DNA of 64,000 nt from Streptococcus cuniculi (GTDB lineage Bacteria; Bacillota; Bacilli; Lactobacillales; Streptococcaceae): NCBI RefSeq assembly GCF_001921845.1, contig NZ_MSJM01000003.1, forward strand, positions 237,243 through 301,242, in the 5' to 3' direction. The translations under genes and the position numbers were made by a program. A model generated the notes under the pieces. The model did not search any database. It had not been told where the DNA came from and saw only the letters and a list, made by a program, of their open reading frames with translations. This document shows positions 27,139 to 36,666 of the stretch, piece after piece (the first letter of the stretch is position 1; each line of letters opens with the position of its first letter).

Positions 27139-27749
27139 ATACTCTTGATAATTTCAACCCGAGTGACCAAGTCTCCATGCATGTTATCCACACGGAGCGC
27201 TACATTTTTCAAGTAAACACAAGCGCCAATGGCAATCGTTTTTTCTTCCTCATTGAGTTTACGAACAACAAAATCACGCAGAGTTTCTCCTTTTTCACCG
27301 GGAATTTTCACTCGTGCAATGATGTTAGCTACTTTTACTTTTTGACTCGCCCGCATGACGATATTATCTGAATCATCGAACTGAATGAAGAGATATTTCC
27401 GTACTGCAAAAAGAATCGCTACAGAAACCATCCCAATTAAATAGTCTGTACTTGAAGCATGCTCAACAATCAACTGACGGGCAATGGCAACGAGTAGCAC
27501 CTCAATGACGGTACGAGGCGACTGTTTGCACAACATCTTGATAAACTCGACCCCAACCGCTAGTGTAATGGTTCGATTTAAAAATTCTTTCAGGAAAGTA
27601 TCCCCATGAATCCCATTGGGAATAGCCGACACCAAATCTCCCAGTAACAAGAGTGATAAAATCAGGAGCGCAACTGCCAAAATCGCTGATAGCATCAGCT
27701 CCAAATAATAAACAATTTCTGTCACAACATTTTGTAAAAACTTCCTCAT
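27132..27749 (-). CDS. PsiE-like membrane protein with C-terminal TrkA-C/CBS-like domain
   Basis: This is a 205-residue protein with four N-terminal membrane segments (roughly residues 13-45, 60-80, 90-105 and 115-135) resembling the phosphate-starvation protein PsiE. It has a soluble C-terminal portion (KVKVANIIARVKIPGEKGETLRDFVVRKLNEEE split over residues 145-178) that looks like a small ligand-binding or transporter-associated domain. The ATG at 27749 is preferred because AGAGGGGTT precedes it. The family has no proven function. The gene is monocistronic and shares its terminator with the convergent DUF2812 gene. Confidence 0.65.
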   Translation of the reverse strand: MRKFLQNVVTEIVYYLELMLSAILAVALLILSLLLLGDLVSAIPNGIHGDTFLKEFLNRTITLAVGVEFIKMLCKQSPRTVIEVLLVAIARQLIVEHASSTDYLIGMVSVAILFAVRKYLFIQFDDSDNIVMRASQKVKVANIIARVKIPGEKGETLRDFVVRKLNEEEKTIAIGACVYLKNVALRVDNMHGDLVTRVEIIKSMY

Positions 27750-27915
27750 AACCCCTCTTTTATATGCATTTTTAAATATATTTTGTGATTGTTTTAACAA
27801 CTGTTTCCCTTTATCAATAAGGGTTTTCCAAAATCATTTGCATGTATTTTATCCTAACATGATTTCCAAAAAAATACAAAAAATTAGACCGAAAAGTTTG
27901 TGAAAACTCCCTTAG

Positions 27916-28159
27916 GATTGAAGAAAAAGTTCTTTTCTGATCCTTTTCTGAGGTGGTACGGACGGTAGCGACTTCCTGCGGAATTCCATACCTAAATGTT
28001 GAGCCTAGGGTCTCAACATTTCCGAGTAGCGTCATTACGGGGAGTGACGCTACTTTTACCACAGCGAAAAGGATCTGATGAGGCTCGCTCCGCTCGCGAA
28101 AATCGGTAAATCGAATGTTCAGTTAGCAGGGCTTTTGAACTTGTTTAAATAGATTTTGG
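27916..28159. repeat. palindromic intergenic repeat, family 2, long copy
   Basis: This matches 12261-12436 at both ends and in the TTTTACCACAGCGAAAAGG and GGCTCGCTCCGCTC blocks, but carries about 70 bases more. It contains nested inverted repeats: CTGATCCTTTTC against GAAAAGGATCTGA, AAATGTTGAG/CTCAACATTT, and AGTAGCGTCA/TGACGCTACT. It lies upstream of the PsiE-like gene. Confidence 0.78.
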
Positions 28160-28361
28160 ACTTGTCTACGTTCTGAAGAAGGTGGGATAAACCATGATGA
28201 GCGCGTCGCGCTCACCCACAAACATATGAAAACTCGCATAAAGCCCTCACTAGGAGTATCTAGGGGAGGATTTTTTTGCACTTTTTTAGTTTTCGTATAA
28301 AAAAGATTTTGATTTTGAAATTCTTTATCATCCATTCTTCAAATTGATAAATTAGATACAA
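28160..28361. other. non-coding stretch with a G+C-rich palindrome
   Basis: Nothing convincing is coded here. TGAGCGCG-T-CGCGCTCA at 28198-28214 is a perfect inverted repeat. A 70-codon reading on the minus strand crosses into the neighbouring repeat and has no family match that I recognise, so I leave it out. Confidence 0.4.
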
Positions 28362-28413
28362 AAAGCGAACAAGATAGAATTCTGAGTGTCAGAAAACTAG
28401 TTTTGTTCGCTTT
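28362..28413 (-). terminator. terminator downstream of the PTS gene
   Basis: AAAGCGAACAA and TTGTTCGCTTT form an 11-bp stem with a loop of about 30 bases. On the minus strand it is followed by TTTTTG. It probably ends transcription of the EIICBA gene. Confidence 0.7.
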
Positions 28414-28507
28414 CTATATTTAGGGTTGGACTTTTGACCCTGCCTCTGCTGTTTTTAATATCATCATCTATTGCCCGATGAGGTTTAATGGAGAAAAGAG
28501 GGGTGTC

Positions 28508-30679
28508 TTACAATTCTACCTGTGCAAGAAGGGTATCTTTCGTTACAGTTCCTAGGTTTTGTAAGTGAACCGCCTTGATTTCAGCTGTATTGGTGAAGGC
28601 AACGACAATCGTTGTTTCACGGTCCGCTGACTTGATGGCTTCAAGATCTGCAACAAGGAGCAGGTCTCCTGCTTCAACACGTTGTCCATCGGATACTTTG
28701 ATGGAGAATGGTGCACCGTTTAGGGCAACGGTATCCAAGCCGACGTGTACCAAGACTTCCAAACCACTATCTGTCAAGAGACCGACTGCGTGCTTGGTTG
28801 GGAAGACGCTGGTGACTAAACCAGAGACAGGGGCGTAGACATTGCCATTTGCAGGCTCGACTGCATAGCCATCTCCCATCATTTTTTGAGCAAATACAGG
28901 ATCACTCACTTCGGTAATCGCCATGGCTTGACCATCTGCGACCGAATGAACGTCTGCTGTGATGCCTTTGAAATGGTCTTCGACAACTGCTTCTTCTGTT
29001 ACTGTCACACTTGTTTTAGGAATCTCAAGTCCAGAATCAAGCAAGTCTTGGATATCTGATTTCAAGACATCGGCCTTTGGTCCGTAAACAGCTTGTACAC
29101 CAGAGCCTTTGATAATCAAGCCCATCGCACCTGCCTGTTTCCAAGCCGCCTCTTCACCGACCTTTTCAATATTGTTAACTGTTACACGCAAGCGGGTCAT
29201 ACATGCATCCACATCGGCGATATTTTCACGACCACCGAGGAGATTGATAATTTGGACAATCTGGGAATTTCCATCCGCAACACCCGCATCTCCAGAAATC
29301 GGAGTGTCATCTGCTGTTTCAGTATCATAGTTTCCATTGCGACCTGCGGTTGCAAGGTTCAGTTTCTTAATCATAAAGTCTGCGATGAAGTACATCAAGA
29401 CTGCAAAGAGGGCGGATACCCAGATAAAGTTGACCACATCAAGTCCGATACCTGCTTTCAAGGCCATTGGTGTACGGGTCAAGAACTCGATATTTCCGAA
29501 TGAATGCACACGCAAGTGAACGATATCTGCCATGGCAAAGGCTGCCCCTTGAATGACCGCATAGAGGGCATACAGTGGCATTGCAGCAAACATGAACATG
29601 TATTCAATCGGCTCTGTTACACCTGTCAAGAAGACCGCAAGGGCAGATGAGACAAACATCCCTTTGTATTTTTTCTTCTTATCAGGATCCACATTGCGGT
29701 ACATGGCAAGGGTTAATCCCATGAGAATACCAGTTGAGCCAATCATTTGTCCCACCTTGAAACGAGCTGGAGTGACGGTTGCAAGAAGGTCATTGTACTG
29801 GCTGGTATCTCCTGCACCTTTGAGGTTAATCAAGTCTGTAATCCATGCCAACCAGAGTGGGTCTTGTCCAAATACTTGCTGACCAGCTTGGGCACCTGTC
29901 ATGATTTCGTAGGTGCCACCAAGAGAGGTATAGTTCATCGGAATGGTCAACATGTGGTGCAACCCAAATGGCAATAAGAGACGCTCCAAGGTACCATAGA
30001 TAAATGGTGCCAGAATTGGCGCTGTATCTTGTGAGTTGGCAATCCATTTCCCAAAGCTGTTGATTCCTGTCTGAACCACAGGCCAGAAAATCGCAAGCAC
30101 AAGAGCCACCAAGACAGAGCGATAAATAACGACGAACGGTACAAAGCGTTTTCCGTTAAAGAAGGTCAAAGCGTCTGGCAATTTGCGGTAGTTGTAGTAT
30201 TTGTTGAAGGCGGTTGCTCCGACAAAACCAGCAATAATCCCGACAAAGACACCCATGTTAAGGGCTGGTTGACCAAGGACGTTGACAAAGTAGTTGGCAA
30301 CAGGAATTTGTGTTCCAAAAACGGTGCTGACATGCGCCTCTGCGTCTGACAGCATGGCTACAGTGACTCCGAAGAAATTCCCTGTAATCAAGTTAATCAG
30401 GATAAAGGCAAGCCCTGCTGAGAAGGCTCCTCCGGCACGTTCTTTGGCCCAGCTACCACCGATTGCAAGGGCAAACAAGAGGTGAAGGTTGCCGATGATT
30501 CCCCAACCGATTTGAGCAATGATATTGCCGATACGTGCCAAGAGTTCGGAGTCTGCACTCAACAATGGCAAGGAATTTCCGATACTTACCATCAGACCTG
30601 CAGCAGGCATAACGGCAATCACGACCATCAAACATTTTCCGAATTTTTGCCAAAATTCAAAACTGAGAAATTTTTTCAT
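28508..30679 (-). CDS. PTS glucose/maltose-type EIICBA permease
   Basis: This is a fused phosphotransferase permease of 723 residues in the order IIC-IIB-IIA. The IIC membrane domain (about residues 1-430) includes GLHHMLTIPMNYTSLGG and the GVTEPIEYMFMF signature. The IIB domain has the phosphorylated Cys in DVDACMTRLRV (near residue 501). The IIA domain has two active histidines, in PTKHAVGLLT and VLVHVGLDT. The start at 30679 has TTAGGAG upstream. In other streptococci such genes are named ptsG or malT. The nearby phosphorylase and glucanotransferase make maltose or maltodextrin uptake likely, but glucose cannot be excluded. It starts 11 bases after the stop of the gene at 30691. Confidence 0.9.
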   Translation of the reverse strand: MKKFLSFEFWQKFGKCLMVVIAVMPAAGLMVSIGNSLPLLSADSELLARIGNIIAQIGWGIIGNLHLLFALAIGGSWAKERAGGAFSAGLAFILINLITGNFFGVTVAMLSDAEAHVSTVFGTQIPVANYFVNVLGQPALNMGVFVGIIAGFVGATAFNKYYNYRKLPDALTFFNGKRFVPFVVIYRSVLVALVLAIFWPVVQTGINSFGKWIANSQDTAPILAPFIYGTLERLLLPFGLHHMLTIPMNYTSLGGTYEIMTGAQAGQQVFGQDPLWLAWITDLINLKGAGDTSQYNDLLATVTPARFKVGQMIGSTGILMGLTLAMYRNVDPDKKKKYKGMFVSSALAVFLTGVTEPIEYMFMFAAMPLYALYAVIQGAAFAMADIVHLRVHSFGNIEFLTRTPMALKAGIGLDVVNFIWVSALFAVLMYFIADFMIKKLNLATAGRNGNYDTETADDTPISGDAGVADGNSQIVQIINLLGGRENIADVDACMTRLRVTVNNIEKVGEEAAWKQAGAMGLIIKGSGVQAVYGPKADVLKSDIQDLLDSGLEIPKTSVTVTEEAVVEDHFKGITADVHSVADGQAMAITEVSDPVFAQKMMGDGYAVEPANGNVYAPVSGLVTSVFPTKHAVGLLTDSGLEVLVHVGLDTVALNGAPFSIKVSDGQRVEAGDLLLVADLEAIKSADRETTIVVAFTNTAEIKAVHLQNLGTVTKDTLLAQVEL

Positions 30680-30690
30680 TTCTAATTCTC

Positions 30691-31482
30691 CTAACATTTT
30701 ACATGTACTTCTAGACCAAAATGGTCAGAAACAACAGCTTCATTTTCCCCATTAAAAATAATTCGGCTGGATAGCACTTCGCGTTCTTGGTTCAAAAAGA
30801 TATAGTCAATTCTCTTTTCCGCCCCATGACCGCTCCAGCCATCGATGGCTTTTGATACCGTAATTCCCGCATCTTTTTCTTGAGCGAGCTCATAGGTATC
30901 CAATAGACCTGTTGCTTTGATGGCCTCATAATCTGCTGGAGCAGAAATCGCATCTGTGTTGAAATCTCCCATCAAGATTTTCAAATGTGAATGCGTTGAG
31001 CGCTCCACAATCGCCCGCAGATTGTCAATCGGATCCTCCTCTTGACAATCTGGAAGATTCATGTGGCAGGAATAACAGTCCACCAACTGACCTTGATAGG
31101 CAACAGTAATGCCCACAATTTTCCGTGAGAAAATCGACTGCACCGTCTGATGCTCCGTACAGTAAAACGGGTCGACATCGTAGACAGGTAACTTGGTGAG
31201 GAAGGCAATTCCCTCATCGTACTTGTCATAGCCAATATGCGAATTACTCCAAAACAAGGAATACTTCTCCATGCTCAATTGGTTGATTTTTTCCACCAAG
31301 AGCAAGCCATAATTATCTTCTTTTAAGTCTTTGGTCACTGGACGTGCCGTCATCAGCTGATTGACCTCCTGAAGAGCCACCACATCATACTGCTTTTCGG
31401 CAATAGTCCGAGCCAAAAGATCTATTTTTTCCACCTGATTGTCCTCCAACCAGGCATGAACATTGAGCGTTAGTAATTTCAT
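30691..31482 (-). CDS. endonuclease/exonuclease/phosphatase family protein
   Basis: This is a 263-residue protein of the EEP fold (DNase I / exonuclease III / inositol phosphatase). LTLNVHAWL (metal-binding Asn), VVALQEVNQ (catalytic Glu), MGDFNTD (Asp-Asn active site) and VVSDHFGLEV (catalytic Asp-His) are all present, so it should be an active phosphoesterase. It has no signal peptide and is likely cytosolic. It lies just upstream of the PTS permease gene, 11 bases apart, and is thus co-transcribed with it. A role in sugar-phosphate or nucleotide turnover is possible; the substrate is not known. Confidence 0.85.
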   Translation of the reverse strand: MKLLTLNVHAWLEDNQVEKIDLLARTIAEKQYDVVALQEVNQLMTARPVTKDLKEDNYGLLLVEKINQLSMEKYSLFWSNSHIGYDKYDEGIAFLTKLPVYDVDPFYCTEHQTVQSIFSRKIVGITVAYQGQLVDCYSCHMNLPDCQEEDPIDNLRAIVERSTHSHLKILMGDFNTDAISAPADYEAIKATGLLDTYELAQEKDAGITVSKAIDGWSGHGAEKRIDYIFLNQEREVLSSRIIFNGENEAVVSDHFGLEVHVKC

Positions 31483-31605
31483 AGAAACTGCTCTGATACC
31501 CCCTCTCTTCTATCGTTTTATGTAAGAACAAAGCAACGAGGCGCAGATAGAACCGACCTTCATCAAGATAAGGTAACGACCTCTGATGTTGATTTTCAAC
31601 GAGAA

Positions 31606-33870
31606 TTAGTGACTATGCCAAATATCTTCATTGTATTGCTCAATCGTACGGTCTGATGAGAAGAAACCAGCTTTTGCGATGTTGTGGATGACTTTCTTGT
31701 TCCAAGCATCTTGATCTTCGTAGTCTGCTAAGACCTGTTCTTTGACAGCGATATACTCCTTCAAGTCAATCAAGGTCATAAACCAGTCTTTGTTCAAAAG
31801 TTCTTGGTACAAACGTTCCAAGCGTTCGCTATTACCAAGACGCACCAAGTCTTCGCTGACGATAAAGTCAACCGCACGCTTGATGTCCTCATCATTTGCA
31901 TAGTATTCACGTGACACATAACCAGCTGTCGCATACAAGTCGATAATGGTATCTGAATCCTTACCGAATGTGTAGATATTCTCGCTACCTGCAAGCTCTG
32001 CAATCTCGACATTGGCACCGTCCATGGTTCCCAATGTCAAAGCACCGTTCAACATGAATTTCATATTTCCCGTACCAGATGCTTCTTTGGAAGCAAGAGA
32101 AATTTGCTCGGAAATATCTGTTGCAGGAATCAATTTTTCAGCGACAGTCACATTGTAATTTTCCACCAAATGCACATTGAGGTATGGGCTGACTTCTGGA
32201 TCGTTGTTGATCAACTCGGACAAGCACAAGATGAGATGGATAATGTCTTGGGCGATGATATACGCTGGCGCAGCTTTTCCACCAAAGATGACCGTAATCT
32301 TGCGTTTTGGCAGGTTGCCATTTTTGATTTCCAAGTATTTGTGAATCACGTACAAGGCATTCATCTGCTGGCGCTTGTACTCGTGGAATCGCTTGATTTG
32401 CGTATCGATAATCGAATGTTCATCCAAGTCAATCCCCTTGTTATCCTTGAGGTAACGTTTGAGGGCCAGTTTGTTTTGGAACTTAATCTCGGCTAGTTTA
32501 GCATGAACTGCCTTGTCATCTGCGTAGGCCAGTAATTTTTCAAGCTCTGTCGCATTTTCCAGATAGCCATCCCCGATCAATTCCTTGATGTAGTCTGCCA
32601 AGTCTTGGTTGGCAAATTCCAACCAGCGACGGAAGGTGATTCCGTTTGTCTTATTGTTGAATTTCTCTGGGTAGAGGTCATAGAAGACTTTCAACTCAGA
32701 ATTTTTCAAGATTTCCGTATGGAGAGCCGCAACCCCATTGACCGAATTAGAGAAGTGAATATCCATGTGGGCCATGTGAACACGGCCAGTTTCGTCAATG
32801 ATTTGAACCGCAGGGTCTTGATAGCTAGCGCGCACCATGGCATCCAATTCCTTGATAATCGTAACCAAATGCGGCACGACTTCCTCTAGGAAAGCAAGTG
32901 GCCATTTTTCCAAGGCTTCTGCTAAGATGGTATGGTTGGTGTAGCCTGTCATATTGCGGACAATCTCAACAGCTTCTGCAAAGTCCAATCCATGTTTTTC
33001 AGTCAAAAGACGAATCAACTCTGGAATCACCATGGATGGGTGTGTATCGTTGATTTGCACATAGGCGTATTCTGCCAAATCATGGAGGTTGCTTCCACGC
33101 TCCAGTGCTTCATCAATCAAGAGTTGCGCAGCATTTGACACCATGAAATACTGTTGGGAGATACGGAGCAATTCCCCATTTTTATCTGAATCATCTGGGT
33201 AAAGGAAGAGGGTCAAGTTTTCCTGAATAGCTGTCTTATCAAAGGCAATTCCCTCTTGAATCAAGTCATAGTTGACACGCTCAATGTCAAACAAGTTGAG
33301 GTAGTTTTTCGTGTCTTTCTTGTAGCCCAAGATATCCAAACGGTCCAACTTAGAGGTAAGAGTAAAGTCTTTGAATGGCACTTCATAGCTGATGTCCGTT
33401 GGAATCAACCAAGACTGATCTTCAATCCAGAAGTTGGCCTCCGCTTCTTGCTCGTTCTTGTCAAATACTTGCTTGAAAAGACCACAGTGGTAGTTGAGAC
33501 CAACCCCTTCACCGTTGATTCCGAGCGTTGACATCGAATCCACAAAACAAGAAGCCAAACGGCCAAGTCCACCATTTCCAAGTGATGGTTCTGGCTCCAC
33601 ATCTTCGACTTGGCTGAGAGATTTTCCTGCTGCGGCCAGTTCTGTTTGAATGTCTTTGTAGATTCCTAGGTTAATCAAGTTGTTGGACAAGAGTTTTCCA
33701 ATCAGGAACTCTGCTGAAATGTAGTACACCTTGCGTTTTCCCGTATTTTTTGGTTTAGGTGCTGCCGCTTCTTTGACGTAGCTTAATAGTTGGAAATAGA
33801 TTTCCTCATTGGTCAATTCGGCTAGTGTTTTTGCGGTATTTGCTTCTGCAAATCTTGTAAAATTAGTCAT
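31606..33870 (-). CDS. glgP: glycogen/maltodextrin phosphorylase
   Basis: This PLP enzyme releases glucose-1-phosphate from alpha-1,4-glucans. It has 754 residues. The PLP-site segment [20 protein letters not shown] with its lysine is near residue 596, and the N-terminal [13 protein letters not shown] and [16 protein letters not shown] stretches are typical. The start at 33870 overlaps the malQ stop (ATGACTAA, 8 bp), implying translational coupling; another ATG three codons earlier has poor spacing to GAGGA. Together MalQ and this enzyme degrade imported maltodextrins, which fits the neighbouring PTS gene. Confidence 0.95.
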   Translation of the reverse strand: MTNFTRFAEANTAKTLAELTNEEIYFQLLSYVKEAAAPKPKNTGKRKVYYISAEFLIGKLLSNNLINLGIYKDIQTELAAAGKSLSQVEDVEPEPSLGNGGLGRLASCFVDSMSTLGINGEGVGLNYHCGLFKQVFDKNEQEAEANFWIEDQSWLIPTDISYEVPFKDFTLTSKLDRLDILGYKKDTKNYLNLFDIERVNYDLIQEGIAFDKTAIQENLTLFLYPDDSDKNGELLRISQQYFMVSNAAQLLIDEALERGSNLHDLAEYAYVQINDTHPSMVIPELIRLLTEKHGLDFAEAVEIVRNMTGYTNHTILAEALEKWPLAFLEEVVPHLVTIIKELDAMVRASYQDPAVQIIDETGRVHMAHMDIHFSNSVNGVAALHTEILKNSELKVFYDLYPEKFNNKTNGITFRRWLEFANQDLADYIKELIGDGYLENATELEKLLAYADDKAVHAKLAEIKFQNKLALKRYLKDNKGIDLDEHSIIDTQIKRFHEYKRQQMNALYVIHKYLEIKNGNLPKRKITVIFGGKAAPAYIIAQDIIHLILCLSELINNDPEVSPYLNVHLVENYNVTVAEKLIPATDISEQISLASKEASGTGNMKFMLNGALTLGTMDGANVEIAELAGSENIYTFGKDSDTIIDLYATAGYVSREYYANDEDIKRAVDFIVSEDLVRLGNSERLERLYQELLNKDWFMTLIDLKEYIAVKEQVLADYEDQDAWNKKVIHNIAKAGFFSSDRTIEQYNEDIWHSH

Positions 33871-35371
33871 GTTGTTCATTTCCTCGCTGATATAATTTGG
33901 TAATTTTCACTAAGAAGTCTTTCTTGTCTTGAGTTAAATCTTCGGCTTTCATGCGCCATTGCCAGTTGCCACCGATGGTAGACGGCATGTTCATGCGCGA
34001 TGAAGCAGGCAAGTCCAAAATATCCTGCATCGTAGCAATGACGGTGTCACTGACTGTTGCAAACAAGACACGGAGCATGGCCTGAGTGACTGGCTCAATT
34101 GGCTTGCGGTTGCTGTAATCATCGACATATTCTTGTTGTTCTGCTGTCAAGCTATTGTACCAACCATTGATAACGTCATTGTCATGCGTTCCAGTATAGG
34201 AGACAGAGTTTGGAATACAGCGGTGCGGGCTGTCAATGCTCTTACCGTCTACATCTTCCAAACCGAACTGCAAGATTTTCATTCCCGGATAGCCACAGTC
34301 ATTCAAGAGTTTTCTTGCTTTTGCATCAATATTTCCTAAATCTTCTGCGATGATAGGCAAATCTCCCAAGGCTTCTTTGACCACCTTAAAGAGGTTGTAG
34401 CCTGGTCCTGGCTCCCAAGTCCCGACTTTAGCTACTGTCGCATCTCCTGCCACCTGCCAGAAATCAGAAAAACCTTTGAAATGGTCGATTCGCAACACAT
34501 CATAGAGTTTGAAACTCTCATGAATGCGGTAAATCCACCAACTAAAGCCTGTCTTTTCATGTTCAGCCCAATCGTAGAGCGGATTGCCCCACAACTGACC
34601 ATCTGCACTAAAGTTATCCGCAGGAACCCCCGCCACATAAAGAGGCTTTCTCTCGCTGTCTAGCTTGAAGAGATGAGGCTTGGTCCACACTTCTACGCTA
34701 TCGGCAGAAACATAGATGGGCATATCGCCAATAATCTTGATATGCTTGCGGTTGGCATAGGCTTTCAATTCCTTCCATTGGCTGAAGAAGAAATACTGGG
34801 TCACCTTGAAGTAGTCAATTTGCTCTGCCAAGTCCTGACGGTAGGCCTCAAGCGTTTCTTCATTGCGGGCAATGACTTTCTTGTCCTCCCATTCCTGAAG
34901 CGCCTTATTGCCAAAATGTTCTTTAATCGCCATAAATTCTGCATAGTCGTTCAACCATGAAGAATTAGCTTTTTCAAATTCTCTAAATGCTGCAATATGC
35001 TTATCTTGGGCCAAAAAACCTTTCACAGCCATCTCCAAAATTGGACGGCGTGTTTTAAATAATTGAGCATAGTCAATCACTTCTGGATCAGTCCCGAAGT
35101 TGACCTTCTCATAGTCTTTGACTTGCAAACAACCCGCTTCGACCAGCAAATCAAGGTCAATCAGATTGGTATTTCCTGCGATGGCAGAAAAGGATTGGTA
35201 GGGAGAATCCCCATAGCTAGTCGTTGTCAACGGAAGAATTTGCCAGTAGGTTTGTTTGGTTTCCACCAAGAAATCCACAAAATCATAGGCTTCTTTCCCG
35301 AATGTTCCAATACCAAACTTTCCCGGTAGGGAGGTAATGTGCATCAAAACACCACTTGTACGATTTGTCAT
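33863..35371 (-). CDS. malQ: 4-alpha-glucanotransferase (amylomaltase)
   Basis: This GH77 enzyme transfers 4-alpha-glucan chains and turns maltose and short dextrins into longer chains for the phosphorylase. It has 502 residues. [22 protein letters not shown] is the N-terminal family signature. The catalytic nucleophile Asp is in LRIDHFKGF near residue 300, the acid/base Glu in PIIAEDLG near residue 347, and the stabilising Asp in TGTHDND near residue 400. It is first in the malQ-glgP operon. A promoter with a MalR-like operator precedes it. Confidence 0.95.
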   Translation of the reverse strand: MTNRTSGVLMHITSLPGKFGIGTFGKEAYDFVDFLVETKQTYWQILPLTTTSYGDSPYQSFSAIAGNTNLIDLDLLVEAGCLQVKDYEKVNFGTDPEVIDYAQLFKTRRPILEMAVKGFLAQDKHIAAFREFEKANSSWLNDYAEFMAIKEHFGNKALQEWEDKKVIARNEETLEAYRQDLAEQIDYFKVTQYFFFSQWKELKAYANRKHIKIIGDMPIYVSADSVEVWTKPHLFKLDSERKPLYVAGVPADNFSADGQLWGNPLYDWAEHEKTGFSWWIYRIHESFKLYDVLRIDHFKGFSDFWQVAGDATVAKVGTWEPGPGYNLFKVVKEALGDLPIIAEDLGNIDAKARKLLNDCGYPGMKILQFGLEDVDGKSIDSPHRCIPNSVSYTGTHDNDVINGWYNSLTAEQQEYVDDYSNRKPIEPVTQAMLRVLFATVSDTVIATMQDILDLPASSRMNMPSTIGGNWQWRMKAEDLTQDKKDFLVKITKLYQRGNEQHD

Positions 35372-35402
35372 ATTCGAATTCCTTTCTTTCCCTTACATGT
35401 TC

Positions 35403-35431
35403 ATTCTAACGCAAACGTTTGCTTTTGTCAA
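35403..35431 (-). promoter_or_regulatory. malQ promoter with a MalR-type operator in the spacer
   Basis: On the minus strand TTGACA (35431-35426), 17 bases, and TAGAAT (35408-35403) form a near-perfect promoter. The spacer contains GCAAACGTTTGC (35411-35422), a perfect 12-bp palindrome of the LacI/GalR-family type, as expected for a MalR operator. It also fits a CcpA cre site with two mismatches. Confidence 0.85.
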
Positions 35432-35438
35432 TAACTTT

Positions 35439-35495
35439 TACGTAACAGTTTTATCTTGTACGTAATTCAATGGATATTTCCAAGACTTGTACGTA
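35439..35495. promoter_or_regulatory. three TACGTA cores between malQ and the GntR gene
   Basis: TACGTA occurs at 35439-35444, 35459-35464 and 35490-35495; the last two lie in the ten-base direct repeat CTTGTACGTA. They are the most likely binding sites of the divergent GntR protein. A TGC-extended -10 (TATACT) before the GntR gene lies just downstream. Confidence 0.6.
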
Positions 35496-35541
35496 TAAAT
35501 TTTCAACCTTTTATGCTATACTAATAAAAAAGAGAGGAACG

Positions 35542-36252
35542 ATGATGAGTAAGTATAAAAAGGTCTATGAAGATATAAAAGAAAAGATTATCGCTGGCTT
35601 ATTTCCAGCAAATAAGGAGTTGCCGAGCGAAAACGACCTGATGCATCACTACCATTTCTCAAAAGATACCATTCGCAAGGCCCTATCCCTCCTTGAACGT
35701 GACGGCTATATCCGCAAACAGCAGGGACGTAATTCCATCGTGCTTGAGCCACAATTAACCAAGCCACAGCCCTTGTCAGAGATTAAAACGGTAGGTGAGC
35801 TGAACCATCCCCATACCCACGATGTTAAAACCAAGCTGACCAGCCTTTACATCGTCCAAGGTGAGCCACTTCTCATGGAGGCTTTCCAAGTGGATGATAG
35901 CGTTGATTTTTACCGTGTGGGACGCTCTCGTACCATTAACGGAGAGTGTGTCGAGTATGAAATTGCCTACTTTGACCGCCGAATTGTGCCCTATCTCAAC
36001 CGCGAGATTGCAGAAGGCTCGATTTATCGCTATTTGGAACAGGAGCTCAACCTCACGATTAGCCATTCCGAGCGGGAAATTTCCTTCCGCTACGCTAATG
36101 AAGAAGAACGGAACAACCTTGATTTAGGGGAATACGACATGGTGGTGGTCGTCACTAGCACCAGCTACCTCGATAATGGCAAGGCCTTTCAATACGGCAG
36201 CATTAGCTATCGTCCCGATAAAATCACCTTTACGTCCACTGCGACACGCTAA
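35542..36252 (+). CDS. GntR/HutC (UTRA) family transcriptional regulator
   Basis: This is a 236-residue regulator with an N-terminal winged helix (about residues 3-70; KYKKVYEDIKEKIIAGLFP, ELPSENDLMHHYHFSKDTIR, ALSLLERDGYIRKQQG) and a C-terminal UTRA ligand-binding domain (about residues 90-235, ending FQYGSISYRPDKITF). It resembles TreR, the trehalose repressor, and the general HutC group. It is divergent from malQ-glgP across a region with three TACGTA cores, so it may regulate that operon and itself. The ATG follows AGAGAGGAACG. Its effector, perhaps a sugar phosphate, is unproven. Confidence 0.88.
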   Translation: MMSKYKKVYEDIKEKIIAGLFPANKELPSENDLMHHYHFSKDTIRKALSLLERDGYIRKQQGRNSIVLEPQLTKPQPLSEIKTVGELNHPHTHDVKTKLTSLYIVQGEPLLMEAFQVDDSVDFYRVGRSRTINGECVEYEIAYFDRRIVPYLNREIAEGSIYRYLEQELNLTISHSEREISFRYANEEERNNLDLGEYDMVVVVTSTSYLDNGKAFQYGSISYRPDKITFTSTATR

Positions 36253-36254
36253 AA

Positions 36255-36647
36255 GAGCTTGGGACAAAAGTACCCAACCTCCTTATTTTTATAATTTGAG
36301 CAGCTTGACGCATATCAATAGTCAGGGGAGTGACTATTGATACCTGAGCCTAGAAACTAGAAAGCGAGGCCTGGCGCTGGGTTCAATGCTCCAGTGGAGC
36401 ATTGAAGAGAACAGAAAGTTGTGAGCAACTTATCCATGACATTGATAAATCAATATTCTATTAGAAGAGGCTAGCGAACGATTCTTCGCTAGCCTTATTT
36501 CCAACCTTCCACAATTCTCGATTGTGGAAGCAAGTCAACCTTGCGGGGTATCAACAGTCAGGGGAGTGACTGTTGATACCCGAACCTAGAAATAAAGGAG
36601 TGAGGATAATCGAACTCTTACGAGTTATCGATTTCTGTCCCACTCCC
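36255..36647. repeat. intergenic repeat cluster with two related hairpins (family 4)
   Basis: This 390-bp gap holds no gene. Hairpin A (36313-36342) has a 12-bp stem, TATCAATAGTCA/TGACTATTGATA. Hairpin B (36546-36581) has a 15-bp stem, GGGTATCAACAGTCA/TGACTGTTGATACCC. Both have the same loop, GGGGAG, and similar flanking bases (GAGCCTAGAAA/GAACCTAGAAA). They differ by a paired T-A to C-G change, which preserves the stem. Other hairpins are TTCAATGCTCC/GGAGCATTGAA at about 36381-36405 and TTCCACAAT/ATTGTGGAA at about 36507-36529. The outer ends, GAGCTTGGGACAAAAG and TTTCTGTCCCACTCCC, are loosely inverted. Confidence 0.8.
36468..36495. terminator. terminator between the GntR gene and clpL
   Basis: AGGCTAGCGAA and TTCGCTAGCCT form a perfect 11-bp stem with a 6-base loop, followed by TATTT on the plus strand. 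It lies between convergent genes, within the repeat cluster. Confidence 0.8.
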
Positions 36648-36666
36648 TTTTTCCTTCATCATCCGA

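Noticed and set aside
27814..28062. 82-codon minus-strand reading upstream of the PsiE-like gene
   Set aside because: It consists mostly of the family-2 repeat, which is non-coding in its other copy.
28123..28335. 70-codon minus-strand reading downstream of the PTS gene
   Set aside because: It ends inside a repeat, has no recognised homology and includes a strong palindrome; a decayed remnant is possible but unproven.
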